Source: Desulfobacterales bacterium (GTDB lineage: Bacteria; Desulfobacterota; Desulfobacteria; Desulfobacterales; JANQIE01). From it: a stretch of 32,927 bases of DNA. Made by a program: the position numbers and the translations under genes. Below the pieces are notes generated by a model, which made no database searches, was not told the DNA's origin, and saw nothing but the letters and a program-made list of their open reading frames with translations. The stretch covers positions 1 through 32,927 of the forward strand of contig JANQIE010000131.1 in NCBI GenBank assembly GCA_028282295.1. The letters run 5' to 3'. Below are positions 14,742 to 22,990 of this stretch, in pieces. The number at the start of each line of letters is the position of its first letter. Within the stretch, counting starts at the first letter, position 1.

Positions 14742-16166
14742 CTATTCGATAAACCCGTAGCCCCCGACAAAACCCGGATCGGGCGCTGCCGGTTCGGTCC
14801 CGGAAAGCCCCCGGTTCCGAAGAAAAAACTCACCGTCGTCGACATTATCGTTCAACCGTTCACCGGGCAGCCCGGGCACCTGATCCGGGTTGAGCGCCCG
14901 GACCAGCCGGGGCGTCACAATCACCATCAGTTCCGTTTCTTCCTTCCGGAATTCCTTGCTGGTAAACAACGTGCCCAACAAGGGGAGATCACCCAGCAAC
15001 GGCACCTTGTTGACCACCGTGGCCGAGTCTTCCTTGAGTAGACCGGCCATGACAAACGTCTGGCCGTCCTTGAGCTGCAAGGTGGTCAGGCCGCGACGGG
15101 TTTTCAAACCGGGCACTGCCGTGCCGCCGGAAAAAACGGTCAGCGACCGGTCGATATTGCTGACCTCCGGCTCGATCTTCAAGGTAATCGTCTCCTTGCC
15201 CACCACAAACGGCGTGAACCGCAGCATGATACCAAAATTCTTGAATTCCACCGTGGTTTGCCCCAATTCACCAGTAATCGGAAACGGAAACTCGCCGCCC
15301 ACCAGAAACTGAGCCGTCTGCCCGCTCATGGTCACCAGGGTCGGGCGGGCCAGAAAACGGGCCAGATTCTGCCCCTTCAGGATGCTCAGCAGGGATAGAA
15401 AATCATCGTTCAAAGACGCCGTCACCACCTGAAACGCCGTGGCAAACGGCGTGCCGACTTCCGTGCTCAGGTCCAGGGCACGCTCGACGACCGTAGCGTC
15501 GCCGGTCCGGCGGGTTTTGACGGCGCTTGCGTCACCAGCAGCAGTACCCGCCGGGAACAGGCCGATGGTCCAATCCTGGTTAATTAAAAAACCGAGGCCC
15601 AGTTTCCTGATGCTGGAGCGGGACACTTCGGCGATTTTAACTTCCAATTGCACCTGCCGCGCGCCGTTTACCTCCACCAGATTGGTGTAACTGTCGACAT
15701 AGCTCTGGACCGTTTTCAGCACCCGGTTCAGCACAGCTTGACTTTCGACTTCACCGTAAACAATCAGCCCCTTGGGGCCGGGCGCCAGCGAAACACGCGC
15801 TTGCGGCGCCAGCAATTGAATGTGCTGCCCCATGGCTTGCAGCAGCGTGTCCGGCAGGAACACCTGAATGTCATAAACCTGCGTGTGGTCGTCACCGTGC
15901 CACAATATCAGATTGGTGCGGCCCGGATTGCGCTTGGCCACCACCAGTACTTGTGTCGGCGTGATCAACTGAACGTCGGCAATCGCGGGATCGGCAATCG
16001 ACACCCGGGTGACCGGCCGTTCGGTTCTTTTAATAAACGAATGGTGCGGTTCGATGCGGATGCGGCAGCCGCTTTGGGCAAAGTCGGCACATTGCTGCGC
16101 CGCCACAGGAACGACGGTCGCCGTCAGGCAAACGATCGCCAGCCAGAGATATTTAAAATTCGCCAA
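14742..16166 (-). CDS. rcpA: RcpA/CpaC secretin of the Tad pilus
   Basis: A 474-residue outer-membrane channel protein. A signal peptide ends near residue 23 (VPVAA). Residues about 37-105 are the pilus/secretin N-terminal domain (VTRVSIADPAIADVQLITPT, then VLVVAKRNPGRTNLILW); residues about 120-180 are BON-like (LIVYGEVESQAVLNRVLKTV); residues about 240-430 are the secretin barrel (RPTLVTMSGQTAQFLVGGEF, LKDGQTFVMAGLL, KVPLLGDLPLLGTLF). The Pro-rich C-terminus ends VGGYGFIE. It lies 22 bases after rcpC and 30 bases before tadZ. Confidence 0.95.
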   Translation of the reverse strand: MANFKYLWLAIVCLTATVVPVAAQQCADFAQSGCRIRIEPHHSFIKRTERPVTRVSIADPAIADVQLITPTQVLVVAKRNPGRTNLILWHGDDHTQVYDIQVFLPDTLLQAMGQHIQLLAPQARVSLAPGPKGLIVYGEVESQAVLNRVLKTVQSYVDSYTNLVEVNGARQVQLEVKIAEVSRSSIRKLGLGFLINQDWTIGLFPAGTAAGDASAVKTRRTGDATVVERALDLSTEVGTPFATAFQVVTASLNDDFLSLLSILKGQNLARFLARPTLVTMSGQTAQFLVGGEFPFPITGELGQTTVEFKNFGIMLRFTPFVVGKETITLKIEPEVSNIDRSLTVFSGGTAVPGLKTRRGLTTLQLKDGQTFVMAGLLKEDSATVVNKVPLLGDLPLLGTLFTSKEFRKEETELMVIVTPRLVRALNPDQVPGLPGERLNDNVDDGEFFLRNRGLSGTEPAAPDPGFVGGYGFIE

Positions 16167-16188
16167 TGAAGTAATCCGTTTTGTAACG

Positions 16189-17241
16189 CTACCGGTAAAA
16201 GGTTTTCTCTTTCACCTGGGTTCCCTTGTAAATGTCGATGCGGTGGTACTGCCGCCGCCGGGTAAGCAAATCCGCCAGGTTCTGACCGCTTGTGGTGACC
16301 CGCTGCCGGTCGTCGGCACTGCGGCTGATCAGCCGCAACACGCTTTTGCGGGTGGCGTCGGACACCACGGCCAGTTTTTCCGCCTGCGCGGGGGTCACCA
16401 GCAGGGTAACCCGCTCGACCGGCCGGTCGATGGCCGGACCGCCGCTCAGGATCGATTCGGTGGTCAACACGGCCACATCCTGCAACAGCACCCGCGATGC
16501 CATGCGAAACTCGGTGACCCGGCCCTCGGCGCCCGGCGCCCCGCCGCCACTGGCAAATTTACTGAACGGCGACGTGACAAGGACATCCACCCGGTCGCCC
16601 TGGCGCAAAAGCCCGCAGATGCCGTCGGTGTCGCGGGCCGCAATGGTCACGGCCCGCATGCCGGCCGGAATCGCGGCGGCCGCATCACTTCCCGCCGGCC
16701 AAAGACCCACCGTGCCTTCAAGCGGAGAATAGACAACCGGGGCCACCACGCCCCGGCCGGTGTCCCCGGGACCGCGGGCCAGCAGCCGAATCTCGGCCGA
16801 AGCCGTAACCGCCGCCAACAAAGCGCCCTGTTCGGGCGTAACCAACAAGGGGACCGTCCACTCCCGGTTGCGCCGGTCCGGTTTGCCCGCCTTGGCCGGG
16901 GCAACACCGGTGCGCAACACCGCCACATTCTGCAACACAACGCGCGCCACCTTCTCGCCGGTTTGGCCGCCGCTGTCGCCCACGGCAACCACATCCACAA
17001 TATCGCCATTTTGAAAATTGCGGGAGGTGCCCGATACATCGTTGACCCGTATATTGAACACCCGCAGGCCGGCCGGAATCGAGTCGGCAAAAGCCGGTGG
17101 CTTGACAGGTGCGACCACCGGTTTGACGGCCGCTACGCGGGACGGCCGGGGTTTGTTGAGATACACAAAAACCGCCCTGGCCGCCACAAGCGCCAAACCA
17201 AGGGACACTGCCAGGGCGATTACGCCCCTTACGTTGCGCAT
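16189..17241 (-). CDS. rcpC: RcpC/CpaB-like pilus assembly protein with two RcpC-type domains
   Basis: A 350-residue periplasmic protein with an N-terminal membrane anchor (GVIALAVSLGLALVAA). Usual CpaB/RcpC proteins have one SAF domain followed by one RcpC domain. Here the RcpC pattern occurs twice: copy 1 (about 55-165: SIPAGLRVFNIRVNDVSG, NGDIVDVVAVG, VVLQNVAVL, VPLLVTPEQGALLA) and copy 2 (about 192-300: AIPAGMRAVTIAARDTDG, QGDRVDVLVTS, VLLQDVAVL, VTLLVTPAQAEKLA). A normal SAF domain is not seen. The protein works near the secretin RcpA, encoded next. AAGGAG lies seven bases before ATG 17241, which fixes the start. Confidence 0.88.
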   Translation of the reverse strand: MRNVRGVIALAVSLGLALVAARAVFVYLNKPRPSRVAAVKPVVAPVKPPAFADSIPAGLRVFNIRVNDVSGTSRNFQNGDIVDVVAVGDSGGQTGEKVARVVLQNVAVLRTGVAPAKAGKPDRRNREWTVPLLVTPEQGALLAAVTASAEIRLLARGPGDTGRGVVAPVVYSPLEGTVGLWPAGSDAAAAIPAGMRAVTIAARDTDGICGLLRQGDRVDVLVTSPFSKFASGGGAPGAEGRVTEFRMASRVLLQDVAVLTTESILSGGPAIDRPVERVTLLVTPAQAEKLAVVSDATRKSVLRLISRSADDRQRVTTSGQNLADLLTRRRQYHRIDIYKGTQVKEKTFYR

Positions 17242-17292
17242 GATCTTCTCCTTCTGGCCATCGCAAACCGGCGTGTTGAAACATATCCCGCC

Positions 17293-17772
17293 TCAAGGTA
17301 AGGTCATCACCGCCTTGGCCGCAATAACGGCCGGCATCAGGGCCGGGCCGGCGGCACCATCCGCGCCGCCCACCGGTAAAAATCCGGTCAACGGCCGGTA
17401 TCCCATGACGGCGGTCACCGCGACCGTTCGCGGCCGGCTGTCATTGATCGTCACACTGACCGCCACCCGGCCCGGCTGTGCCGAGCCGGCCGCCACCGCA
17501 CTGCTGGCCACAGCGATCGCATTTTCTTCCACAATCCAGCAGGCGTTTTTAAACGCCCTGGCGGCAAAAACAGCCGGCTCTTCACCTTCCCATTCCCTGG
17601 CTTTAACCGAAGACCGCACAGCATGCCCGGCCGCATTCGTCAACACAATCCGGTTGGCGAAAAACCAGCCGTATTCGATAATTGCAAACAGAATCAACAG
17701 CAGCAACGGCAGCACAAGTGCAAATTCCACTGCCGAGGCGCCGGATTCGTCCTGTACGCTCCGGATGAACAC
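17293..17772 (-). CDS. tadE: TadE-like minor pseudopilin
   Basis: A 159-residue protein with the TadE signature near the start: ESGASAVEFALVLPLLLLIL, with a prepilin-type cleavage site (G before ASAVE) followed by a hydrophobic helix. TadE pseudopilins are processed by the prepilin peptidase and are needed for Flp pilus assembly. The first codon is GTG at 17772; no better ATG exists and the ribosome site is weak. It lies eight bases after flp, so translation is probably coupled. No TadV peptidase is encoded in the window. Confidence 0.88.
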   Translation of the reverse strand: MFIRSVQDESGASAVEFALVLPLLLLILFAIIEYGWFFANRIVLTNAAGHAVRSSVKAREWEGEEPAVFAARAFKNACWIVEENAIAVASSAVAAGSAQPGRVAVSVTINDSRPRTVAVTAVMGYRPLTGFLPVGGADGAAGPALMPAVIAAKAVMTLP

Positions 17773-17780
17773 AACAATAC

Positions 17781-17975
17781 TTATCTTTGGCGAATGTTGT
17801 CGGCCTGCTCGCCGAGCTTGTCGGAGACCGCGCCGAACAAATCCTGCAGACTGTCCCCAAAAAAACCGACCACAAGAACAATCACCGCCGCCATCAATCC
17901 GGCGATCAGGGCGTATTCCACCGCCGCAACACCGGCTTGCTCAGCGTTCAGTCTTTTTAAAAAATTCTTCATCAT
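17781..17975 (-). CDS. flp: Flp/TadA-type major prepilin
   Basis: A 64-residue type IVb prepilin. A short basic leader ends EQAG, then VAAVEYALIAGLMAAVIVLVVG: cleavage after Gly gives Glu at mature position 5, as in Flp pilins. The C-terminus (DSLQDLFGAVSDKLGEQADN) is the short exposed part. ATG 17975 has GAGGTG seven bases upstream; the frame extends upstream to 17990 but the extra residues are not typical. As the first gene of the operon it is the most abundant product in related systems. Confidence 0.93.
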   Translation of the reverse strand: MMKNFLKRLNAEQAGVAAVEYALIAGLMAAVIVLVVGFFGDSLQDLFGAVSDKLGEQADNIRQR

Positions 17976-18008
17976 TAAACACCTCATCACACGGTCCGCC
18001 TAGCGGGC

Positions 18009-18024
18009 TGCATGGCAGTCGCCA
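18009..18024 (-). promoter_or_regulatory. Possible sigma-54-type promoter of the Tad operon
   Basis: Read on the minus strand the bases are TGGCGACTGCCATGCA: GG and GC separated by ten bases, as in -24/-12 promoters (consensus TGGCACG-N4-TTGCW), though the inner positions deviate. It lies about 35 bases upstream of flp. A chance match is possible. Confidence 0.3.
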
Positions 18025-18086
18025 TCAAATATGGGTGACCGTTCACGGGGTAGACACATCGGACTAACGACAACTATTTTTTGTTT

Positions 18087-18158
18087 CGCGCAACAGGTGC
18101 AGAGTTCGCAAAGGGGTCAAAAATAACCCCCCTCTGCGTGCTCTGCGCCTGTTGCGCG
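18087..18158. repeat. Inverted repeat, third palindrome family
   Basis: Arms 18087-18104 and 18141-18158 (CGCGCAACAGGTGCAGAG and its complement, 17 of 18 matching) enclose a second hairpin, GGGGT/ACCCC. A related copy with the shared GCAGAGTTCGCAAAGG lies at 28303-28350. It sits upstream of the Tad operon start. Confidence 0.75.
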
Positions 18159-18181
18159 AGACTTTTTCCAGGTGGACACTT

Positions 18182-18331
18182 GCAAGTGCCCATCCGGAAA
18201 TAGCATCTTTTGGCCCCTGGCGGCGTTCTCGCATTTTTAAAATCCTCGGAATCGCACGCTATGCCTGCGGTTTTAAAAATGCTCGGGCCTTGCCAGGAAC
18301 CAAAATCTACTATTTCCGGATGGGCACTTGC
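18182..18331. repeat. Long palindromic element, family 1, copy C
   Basis: A 150-bp element with perfect 22-bp terminal inverted repeats (18182-18203 and 18310-18331; each contains GTGCCCATCCGGAAATAG). Further pairing continues inward. The apex, AAAATCCTCGGAATCGCACG then CTATGCCTGCGGTTTT, matches the apex of copies A and B though the arms differ. The outer sequence recurs near 5663 and 6018. Confidence 0.8.
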
Positions 18332-18442
18332 TAACAGTCTGACGTAAAAATTGCATTATCCGCCTAAATTCAGGTTGTGTGACACCCCGTTTTTTGCTTG
18401 GATAATGTGCACTCCGCCAAAGGGCTCGCCAAACTTTCGGCA

Positions 18443-18488
18443 TTGAAAAACAAGTTAAGTTTTTCCGAATAATGATCGATTATCATTA
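18443..18488 (+). promoter_or_regulatory. Fur-box-like dyad over a possible promoter
   Basis: TAATGAT and ATCATTA (18470-18488, five-base spacer) form a dyad similar to a Fur box, although the spacer differs from the one-base spacer of the classic site. It overlaps AATAAT (18468-18473), a -10-like hexamer 19 bases after TTGAAA (18443-18448). No protein-coding gene begins soon after; the next 350 bases contain several hairpins and end in a terminator at 18841. Confidence 0.35.
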
Positions 18489-18523
18489 AAGAAAAAGGTC
18501 TTGTTGGATCCTTGCGGGTGTGA

Positions 18524-18767
18524 TTGTTTGAACCGAACAGACGCCTTGCCTATCCTAGGGTTTCACGCAGACAACAGGTCAATTTTTACATACAAAAGCG
18601 CTGCAATTGCAGATCGCTTGCGACATCCGCAGGTCGGTTGGCTTTACAATTTCAAAGAATAACCGGATCTTTCCAAACCGCATTGAGAGCGCCCGGACTA
18701 ATGGCGGGCGCCAAAAGACAGGCACCGGGATAAATCGAACGTTGCGGCAAGTGGGGGCTTGCCCATG
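18524..18767 (+). other. Structured non-coding stretch, possible small RNA or leader
   Basis: The open frames here look non-coding. Hairpins seen: CTGCAATTGCAG nested in AAGCG/CGCTT (about 18596-18622), GCGCCCG/CGGGCGC (about 18690-18712) and GGCAAG/CTTGCC (about 18746-18763). With the dyad upstream and the terminator at 18841 it could be a transcribed small RNA. I could not match it to a known RNA class. Confidence 0.3.
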
Positions 18768-18840
18768 TTTAGGGCCGCGGAAAAAAATATCCCAAATACG
18801 AGTGTATTTTGGGACATTTTGTTTTTTTCGCGGCCCTAAA
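18768..18840. repeat. Palindromic element, family 2, full copy
   Basis: Outer arms TTTAGGGCCGCG / CGCGGCCCTAAA are followed inward by A and T runs, then CCCAAATAC / GTATTTTGGG. A second, truncated copy lies at 26423-26475. Both ends carry TAGGG/CCCTA, as in family 1. Confidence 0.8.
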
Positions 18841-18871
18841 GGCTGCAGGGGGGCATGCGGCCGTTTTTTTT
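18841..18871 (+). terminator. Intrinsic terminator
   Basis: Stem GGCTGCA (18841-18847) with TGCGGCC (18856-18862), one G-T pair, eight-base loop, then one G and eight T (18864-18871). It would stop a plus-strand transcript from the 18450-18840 region just before the promoter of the binding-protein operon. Confidence 0.6.
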
Positions 18872-18873
18872 GG

Positions 18874-18902
18874 TTGACGGCAATCGTTAGTGTTTTTGCA
18901 AT
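18874..18902 (+). promoter_or_regulatory. Candidate sigma-70 promoter of the binding-protein operon
   Basis: TTGACG (18874-18879), 17 bases, TGCAAT (18897-18902). Expected start near 18909, about 29 bases before the first start codon. Its position directly behind a terminator supports it. Confidence 0.5.
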
Positions 18903-18937
18903 GCGTTGTTAAACTCACAAAGACCAAAGAGGACTGT

Positions 18938-20188
18938 ATGAGAAAAACGAAGAGGATCATGTTCGCACTTGTTTGCATGCTGCTTGTCGCAGCATGCTCG
19001 TCCGAAGATGGGTTATACAAATGTGAAGACCCCCTGGGCTGCGTGGAGATAAAACCGGGCATGCCCATTAAAATTGGTGTCTTGCAGGCTTTTAGCGGGG
19101 CTTTGGAATCGATCGGGGTTGACCAGTTGCGCGGCATTAAGCTCGCCCTGGCTGAAAAGGGCGGGCAAATTATGGGCCATCCGGTTGAATTTCAAATCGA
19201 AGATTCACACTGTTCCGGCGAAGGCGGGGCAACGGCCGCTTTGAAAATATTGGCCGATTCGCAATTTTTGGGGATTTTGGGCCCCTCATGCTCAGGTGCC
19301 GCCGTCAAGTCATCCGGTATTGTGTCCGAAGCAGGACTCGTGATGATCTCCGCTACGAATACCTTGCCGGATTTAACCTCGATTGCGGGTAAACCGGGCG
19401 CTAATTATAGCGAAGGGTACTATCGAACCGCCCATAATGATCTGGCCCTGGGAATGGCGGTCGCCGATTTTGCCCGCCAGAAATTGGGCTTGAGCCGGGC
19501 GGCGACGATTAACGACGGCGATCCCTACACCAAGGGGCTCACCAAGGCGTTCAGTGCATCGTTCATCAAGCTGGGCGGCCAAATCACCCTCGAAACCACG
19601 GTTAACAAGGAAGATCAGGATATGAAACCGGTTCTGACGGCGGTGTTGCAATCAGATCCGGAACTCGTATTTTATCCTGTTTTTAGACCGGCGGGTGATT
19701 TTATCACGCAGCAGGCCGATAAACTGGAAGGCTTTCGCAAGATTTATCGCGTCACGGCGGACGGGCTGTTCAACGATGCCTTCTTGGATTCGGTGAAAGG
19801 CGCGGGCAGCGGCGTGCATTTTGCGCTTCCGGCGATGCCGGAGGGGCCGGCCTACAATGAGTTTGTCCAGCGATATAAAACCAAATTCGGCGAGGCCCCG
19901 GTTGCCGGGCAGCATGCCCATGCCTATGATGCAGCCCTTCTCATGTTCAATGCCATTGAAAAAGCGGCCGTATTGAAAAAGGATCAGACGCTGTACGTCA
20001 AACGGCAGGCGTTGCGGGATGCACTATACGCAACCGTGGGGCTCAAGGGGCTTACCGGAATCCTGGCCTGCGACAAGTACGGTGATTGCGGTGTTCCGAG
20101 ATTCAAGATTGTGCGTCTCGATGACCCCGATGCCGGCCTGGAAAGCCTTGCCGCCAATATCGTTTTTAAATTCGCACCCAGCCCATAG
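18938..20188 (+). CDS. Periplasmic substrate-binding lipoprotein 1 (branched-chain amino acid type)
   Basis: A 416-residue lipoprotein of the type I periplasmic-binding-protein family used by branched-chain amino acid and related ABC transporters. The signal ends LLVAAC (Cys20). The mature start has YKCEDPLGCVEIKPGMPIKIG, then two lobes with GVLQAFSGALESIGVDQLRG, GILGPSCSGAAV, YYRTAHNDLALGMAVADFA and HAHAYDAALLMFNAIE. Cys pairs (KCEDPLGC; CSGEGG/CSG; ACDKYGDC) recur in all three paralogues and could form disulfides. AGAGGA precedes ATG 18938. No permease or ATPase gene follows; two paralogues and a histidine kinase do. The ligand cannot be read from the sequence. Confidence 0.9.
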   Translation: MRKTKRIMFALVCMLLVAACSSEDGLYKCEDPLGCVEIKPGMPIKIGVLQAFSGALESIGVDQLRGIKLALAEKGGQIMGHPVEFQIEDSHCSGEGGATAALKILADSQFLGILGPSCSGAAVKSSGIVSEAGLVMISATNTLPDLTSIAGKPGANYSEGYYRTAHNDLALGMAVADFARQKLGLSRAATINDGDPYTKGLTKAFSASFIKLGGQITLETTVNKEDQDMKPVLTAVLQSDPELVFYPVFRPAGDFITQQADKLEGFRKIYRVTADGLFNDAFLDSVKGAGSGVHFALPAMPEGPAYNEFVQRYKTKFGEAPVAGQHAHAYDAALLMFNAIEKAAVLKKDQTLYVKRQALRDALYATVGLKGLTGILACDKYGDCGVPRFKIVRLDDPDAGLESLAANIVFKFAPSP

Positions 20189-20337
20189 CGCTTAACTCAC
20201 GTGGAAAGAGACATTTGTCATTATGTTCGATTCGATGCGACTTTTTTTTAATCCGTTCAGTCTGCGGCCAGTGCCGGCGCGCCTGCCTTATGGGCGGATT
20301 GTCATCGGTTTGATAGGCTAAATCAGGGAGATACTAT

Positions 20338-21600
20338 ATGCAGGTAACAAAGAATTCCATAATTGGGGTATTGGTAACGCTGCTTATGTTTCTTATCGGC
20401 TGTGGACAAGCGAAACAGCCACCTTTTAAATGCGATGATCCTCTGGGCTGTGTTGAGATCGCTCCCCAGGAATCAATTAAAATATCAGCACTTCAGGTGT
20501 TGTCGGGCGAAGTGAAATCATTGGGAATAGATCAGATCCGGATGGCGGAATTGGCTATCGGCAATCGAGACGGAAAGCTCATGGGACACCCGGTGGAGTT
20601 GCAAAAATTCGATGCGATGTGTTCCAAGGAAGGTGGCCGGACAGGCGCACAACGAATCGTATCCGATCCGAAGGTTGTTGCGATTTTCGGGACAACCTGT
20701 TCCGGTGCCGCCGCGCCGGCGATCCAGATTATTTCAGAGGTCGGGTATGCAATGATTTCAGGAACCAATACCGCGCCGTCACTAACATTCGTAAACGGCC
20801 GCAAGGGACAGGATCATCATCCCGGCTATTTCCGGACTGCCCATAACGATGAAGTGCAAGGCCGGGCCGCGGCTGCGTTTGCCTATAAGATCCTGAAGAT
20901 TAAAAAGGCCGGTACCATTCATGATGAGGATACCTATACGAAAGGTCTGGCGCAGGTTTTTCAAAGGGAGTTTAGAAGATTGGGGGGTACCGTCGTTCTC
21001 GATGCAGCGGTCAACAAAGGCGATACCGATATGCAGCCCGTGCTCAAAGCTGTCGCCGAGTCGGGCGCGCAATTTGTCTTCTTCCCTTTGTTTCAGCCCG
21101 AAGGCGACTACATTATCAAACAAGCCAGAAAGATGCCGGCGTTTAAACGAATTGTATTGATGAGTGCCGACGGCTTGCTGCAACATTCTTTTTTAGAGTC
21201 TGTGGCGCAGGATGGTATCGGGATGTATTTTGTCGGTCCGGCCAAGCCGGAAGGCACCGCGTATGATCAAATCGTGGCTCAGTACAAGAAGACGTACGGC
21301 GAGCATCCGGTGGGGCCGCTTCATGCCCATGGCTATGATGCGGCAAACGTGTTGATGAATGCCATCGAGCAGGCTTCCGTCAAGGACAGTGGCGGCGCGC
21401 TTTACATCGGCCGGCAAGCCCTGCGCAACGCCTTGCAGGTGACTTCCGGATACCAGGGCCTTACCGGCATGATCAATTGTAATCAGTTCGGCGATTGCAA
21501 TACGCCCAAAATCAATGTTGTCCGTTTGGATGACGTGAACGACGGGTTTGAGGGGCTTCGGGCCAATGTGCAATACACCTATACGATGGCGAATGAGTAA
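20338..21600 (+). CDS. Periplasmic substrate-binding lipoprotein 2
   Basis: A 420-residue paralogue of the gene at 18938, clearly closer to the third copy. Lipobox FLIGC (Cys22), then FKCDDPLGCVEIAPQESIKI. Conserved blocks include FDAMCSKEGGRTGAQRIVSD, FGTTCSGAAAPAIQIISE, YFRTAHNDEVQGRAAAAFA and FVFFPLFQPEGDYIIKQARK, and the Cys pair NCNQFGDC near the end. The ribosome site CAGGGAG lies eight bases before ATG 20338. The 149-base gap before it holds no clear terminator. Together with its neighbours it probably samples a family of related small ligands. Confidence 0.9.
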   Translation: MQVTKNSIIGVLVTLLMFLIGCGQAKQPPFKCDDPLGCVEIAPQESIKISALQVLSGEVKSLGIDQIRMAELAIGNRDGKLMGHPVELQKFDAMCSKEGGRTGAQRIVSDPKVVAIFGTTCSGAAAPAIQIISEVGYAMISGTNTAPSLTFVNGRKGQDHHPGYFRTAHNDEVQGRAAAAFAYKILKIKKAGTIHDEDTYTKGLAQVFQREFRRLGGTVVLDAAVNKGDTDMQPVLKAVAESGAQFVFFPLFQPEGDYIIKQARKMPAFKRIVLMSADGLLQHSFLESVAQDGIGMYFVGPAKPEGTAYDQIVAQYKKTYGEHPVGPLHAHGYDAANVLMNAIEQASVKDSGGALYIGRQALRNALQVTSGYQGLTGMINCNQFGDCNTPKINVVRLDDVNDGFEGLRANVQYTYTMANE

Positions 21601-21715
21601 AAACAGCGCAACTAAGGACAATTTTCGTTGAAATTTGGATTCCGTGTTTATATGAGACGTTCGACTATCTGGACGGATTGTTGCAAGTGACAAGGGTCTA
21701 CCAAGGAGTTGCCGG

Positions 21716-22984
21716 ATGCAGATTAGAAGAAACCTCTTGATTGGATTCGCGGTAATCATGTTGATGGTATCGGTCGGTTGTGAAAAAGAAAATCCATCAA
21801 CTTTTAGCTGTACTGATGCCATTGGCTGTGTAAAGATTGCACCCGGCGGACCGATCAAAATCGCCGCACTGCAAACGCTGAGTGGTGAAGTCGTCAAAGC
21901 ATTGGGGATAAATCAAATTCGAGGCGCGGAACTTGCCATCGCAGCCCGTGATGGCAAGATATTGGGACATCCGGTGGCCTTGCAGCGCCTGGATGCAATG
22001 TGCTCAAAGGAGGGAGGACGGACCGGTGCACAACGGATAGTTTCCGATCCTAAAATTGTGGCGGTATTCGGCACAACCTGTTCCGGTGCGGCGGTCCCGG
22101 CGTTGAAAATAATCTCGGAGGCCGGCCTGACAATGGTTTCCGGAGCCAGTACGGCCCCCTCGCTGACCGCCCTGAACGGCACAAAGGGCAAGGACTATCA
22201 TCCCGGGTTTTTCAGATTTTCCCACAATGATGAAATACAAGGACGGGTCGCCGCCGTGTTTGCCTATAAAGCGCTGGCCAAAAGAAAAGCAGCCACCATT
22301 CACGACGGTGACACGTACACCAAGGGCTTGGTGCAGGTTTTTCAGCGCGAATTTGAAAATCTGGGTGGTGAAATGGTACTGGCCACGGGTGTGAATAAAT
22401 CCGACACGGATATGCGGCCGGTTCTAAGAGCGGTTGCCGAGTCAGGGGCGGAGTTTGTATTTTTCCCCCTTTTTCAGCCGGCGGGGGATTATATCACCAA
22501 GCAGGCAAGAAAAATGCGCGCGTTTGATTCCATCGCCTTGATGGTTGCCGACGCGTTGTTTCACAAAGCGTTTATCTCCTCGGTGGCGCAGGATGGTAAG
22601 GGAATGTATTTTGTGGGGCCGGCCAAACCTAAAGGGCCCAAATATGACGCCATGGTTGCCCAGTACAAAGACAGATATAACGAAGCGCCATTCGATGTAT
22701 TCCACGCCAACGCCTACGACGCGGTTGACATGCTGCTCAAAACCATTGAACGGATTGCCGTTCAGGATAAAGACGGCAGTCTGTACATCGGCCGGCAAAC
22801 CCTTCGCGACGCCTTGCATGAAATTTCCGGCTATGAAGGGCTTACCGGTACGCTCCATTGCAGTGAATATGGCGATTGCGGTGTCCCCCGGATAAAAGTT
22901 GTTCGACTGGATGACCCCGCCGCCGGTTTTGAGGGCCTTACGGCGAATATCCAATACCTTTATACTCCGATGGCGGCCAATTGA
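21716..22984 (+). CDS. Periplasmic substrate-binding lipoprotein 3
   Basis: A 422-residue third paralogue. Lipobox VSVGC (Cys22), then FSCTDAIGCVKIAPGGPIKI. Much of the core matches copy 2 (CSKEGGRTGAQRIVSDPKIV, FGTTCSGAAVPALKIISE, SGAEFVFFPLFQPAGDYITK). Changes cluster in the lobes facing the ligand cleft, for example the H-N-D triad context is FRFSHNDEIQGR instead of YRTAHND. AAGGAG (21703-21708) precedes ATG 21716. Its stop is six bases from the kinase start, so the two are almost certainly co-transcribed. Confidence 0.9.
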   Translation: MQIRRNLLIGFAVIMLMVSVGCEKENPSTFSCTDAIGCVKIAPGGPIKIAALQTLSGEVVKALGINQIRGAELAIAARDGKILGHPVALQRLDAMCSKEGGRTGAQRIVSDPKIVAVFGTTCSGAAVPALKIISEAGLTMVSGASTAPSLTALNGTKGKDYHPGFFRFSHNDEIQGRVAAVFAYKALAKRKAATIHDGDTYTKGLVQVFQREFENLGGEMVLATGVNKSDTDMRPVLRAVAESGAEFVFFPLFQPAGDYITKQARKMRAFDSIALMVADALFHKAFISSVAQDGKGMYFVGPAKPKGPKYDAMVAQYKDRYNEAPFDVFHANAYDAVDMLLKTIERIAVQDKDGSLYIGRQTLRDALHEISGYEGLTGTLHCSEYGDCGVPRIKVVRLDDPAAGFEGLTANIQYLYTPMAAN

Positions 22985-22990
22985 AAGGCA

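Noticed and set aside
18524..18733. A 69-codon protein in the intergenic region
   Set aside because: It has no ribosome site or family signal; the region is better explained by RNA hairpins.
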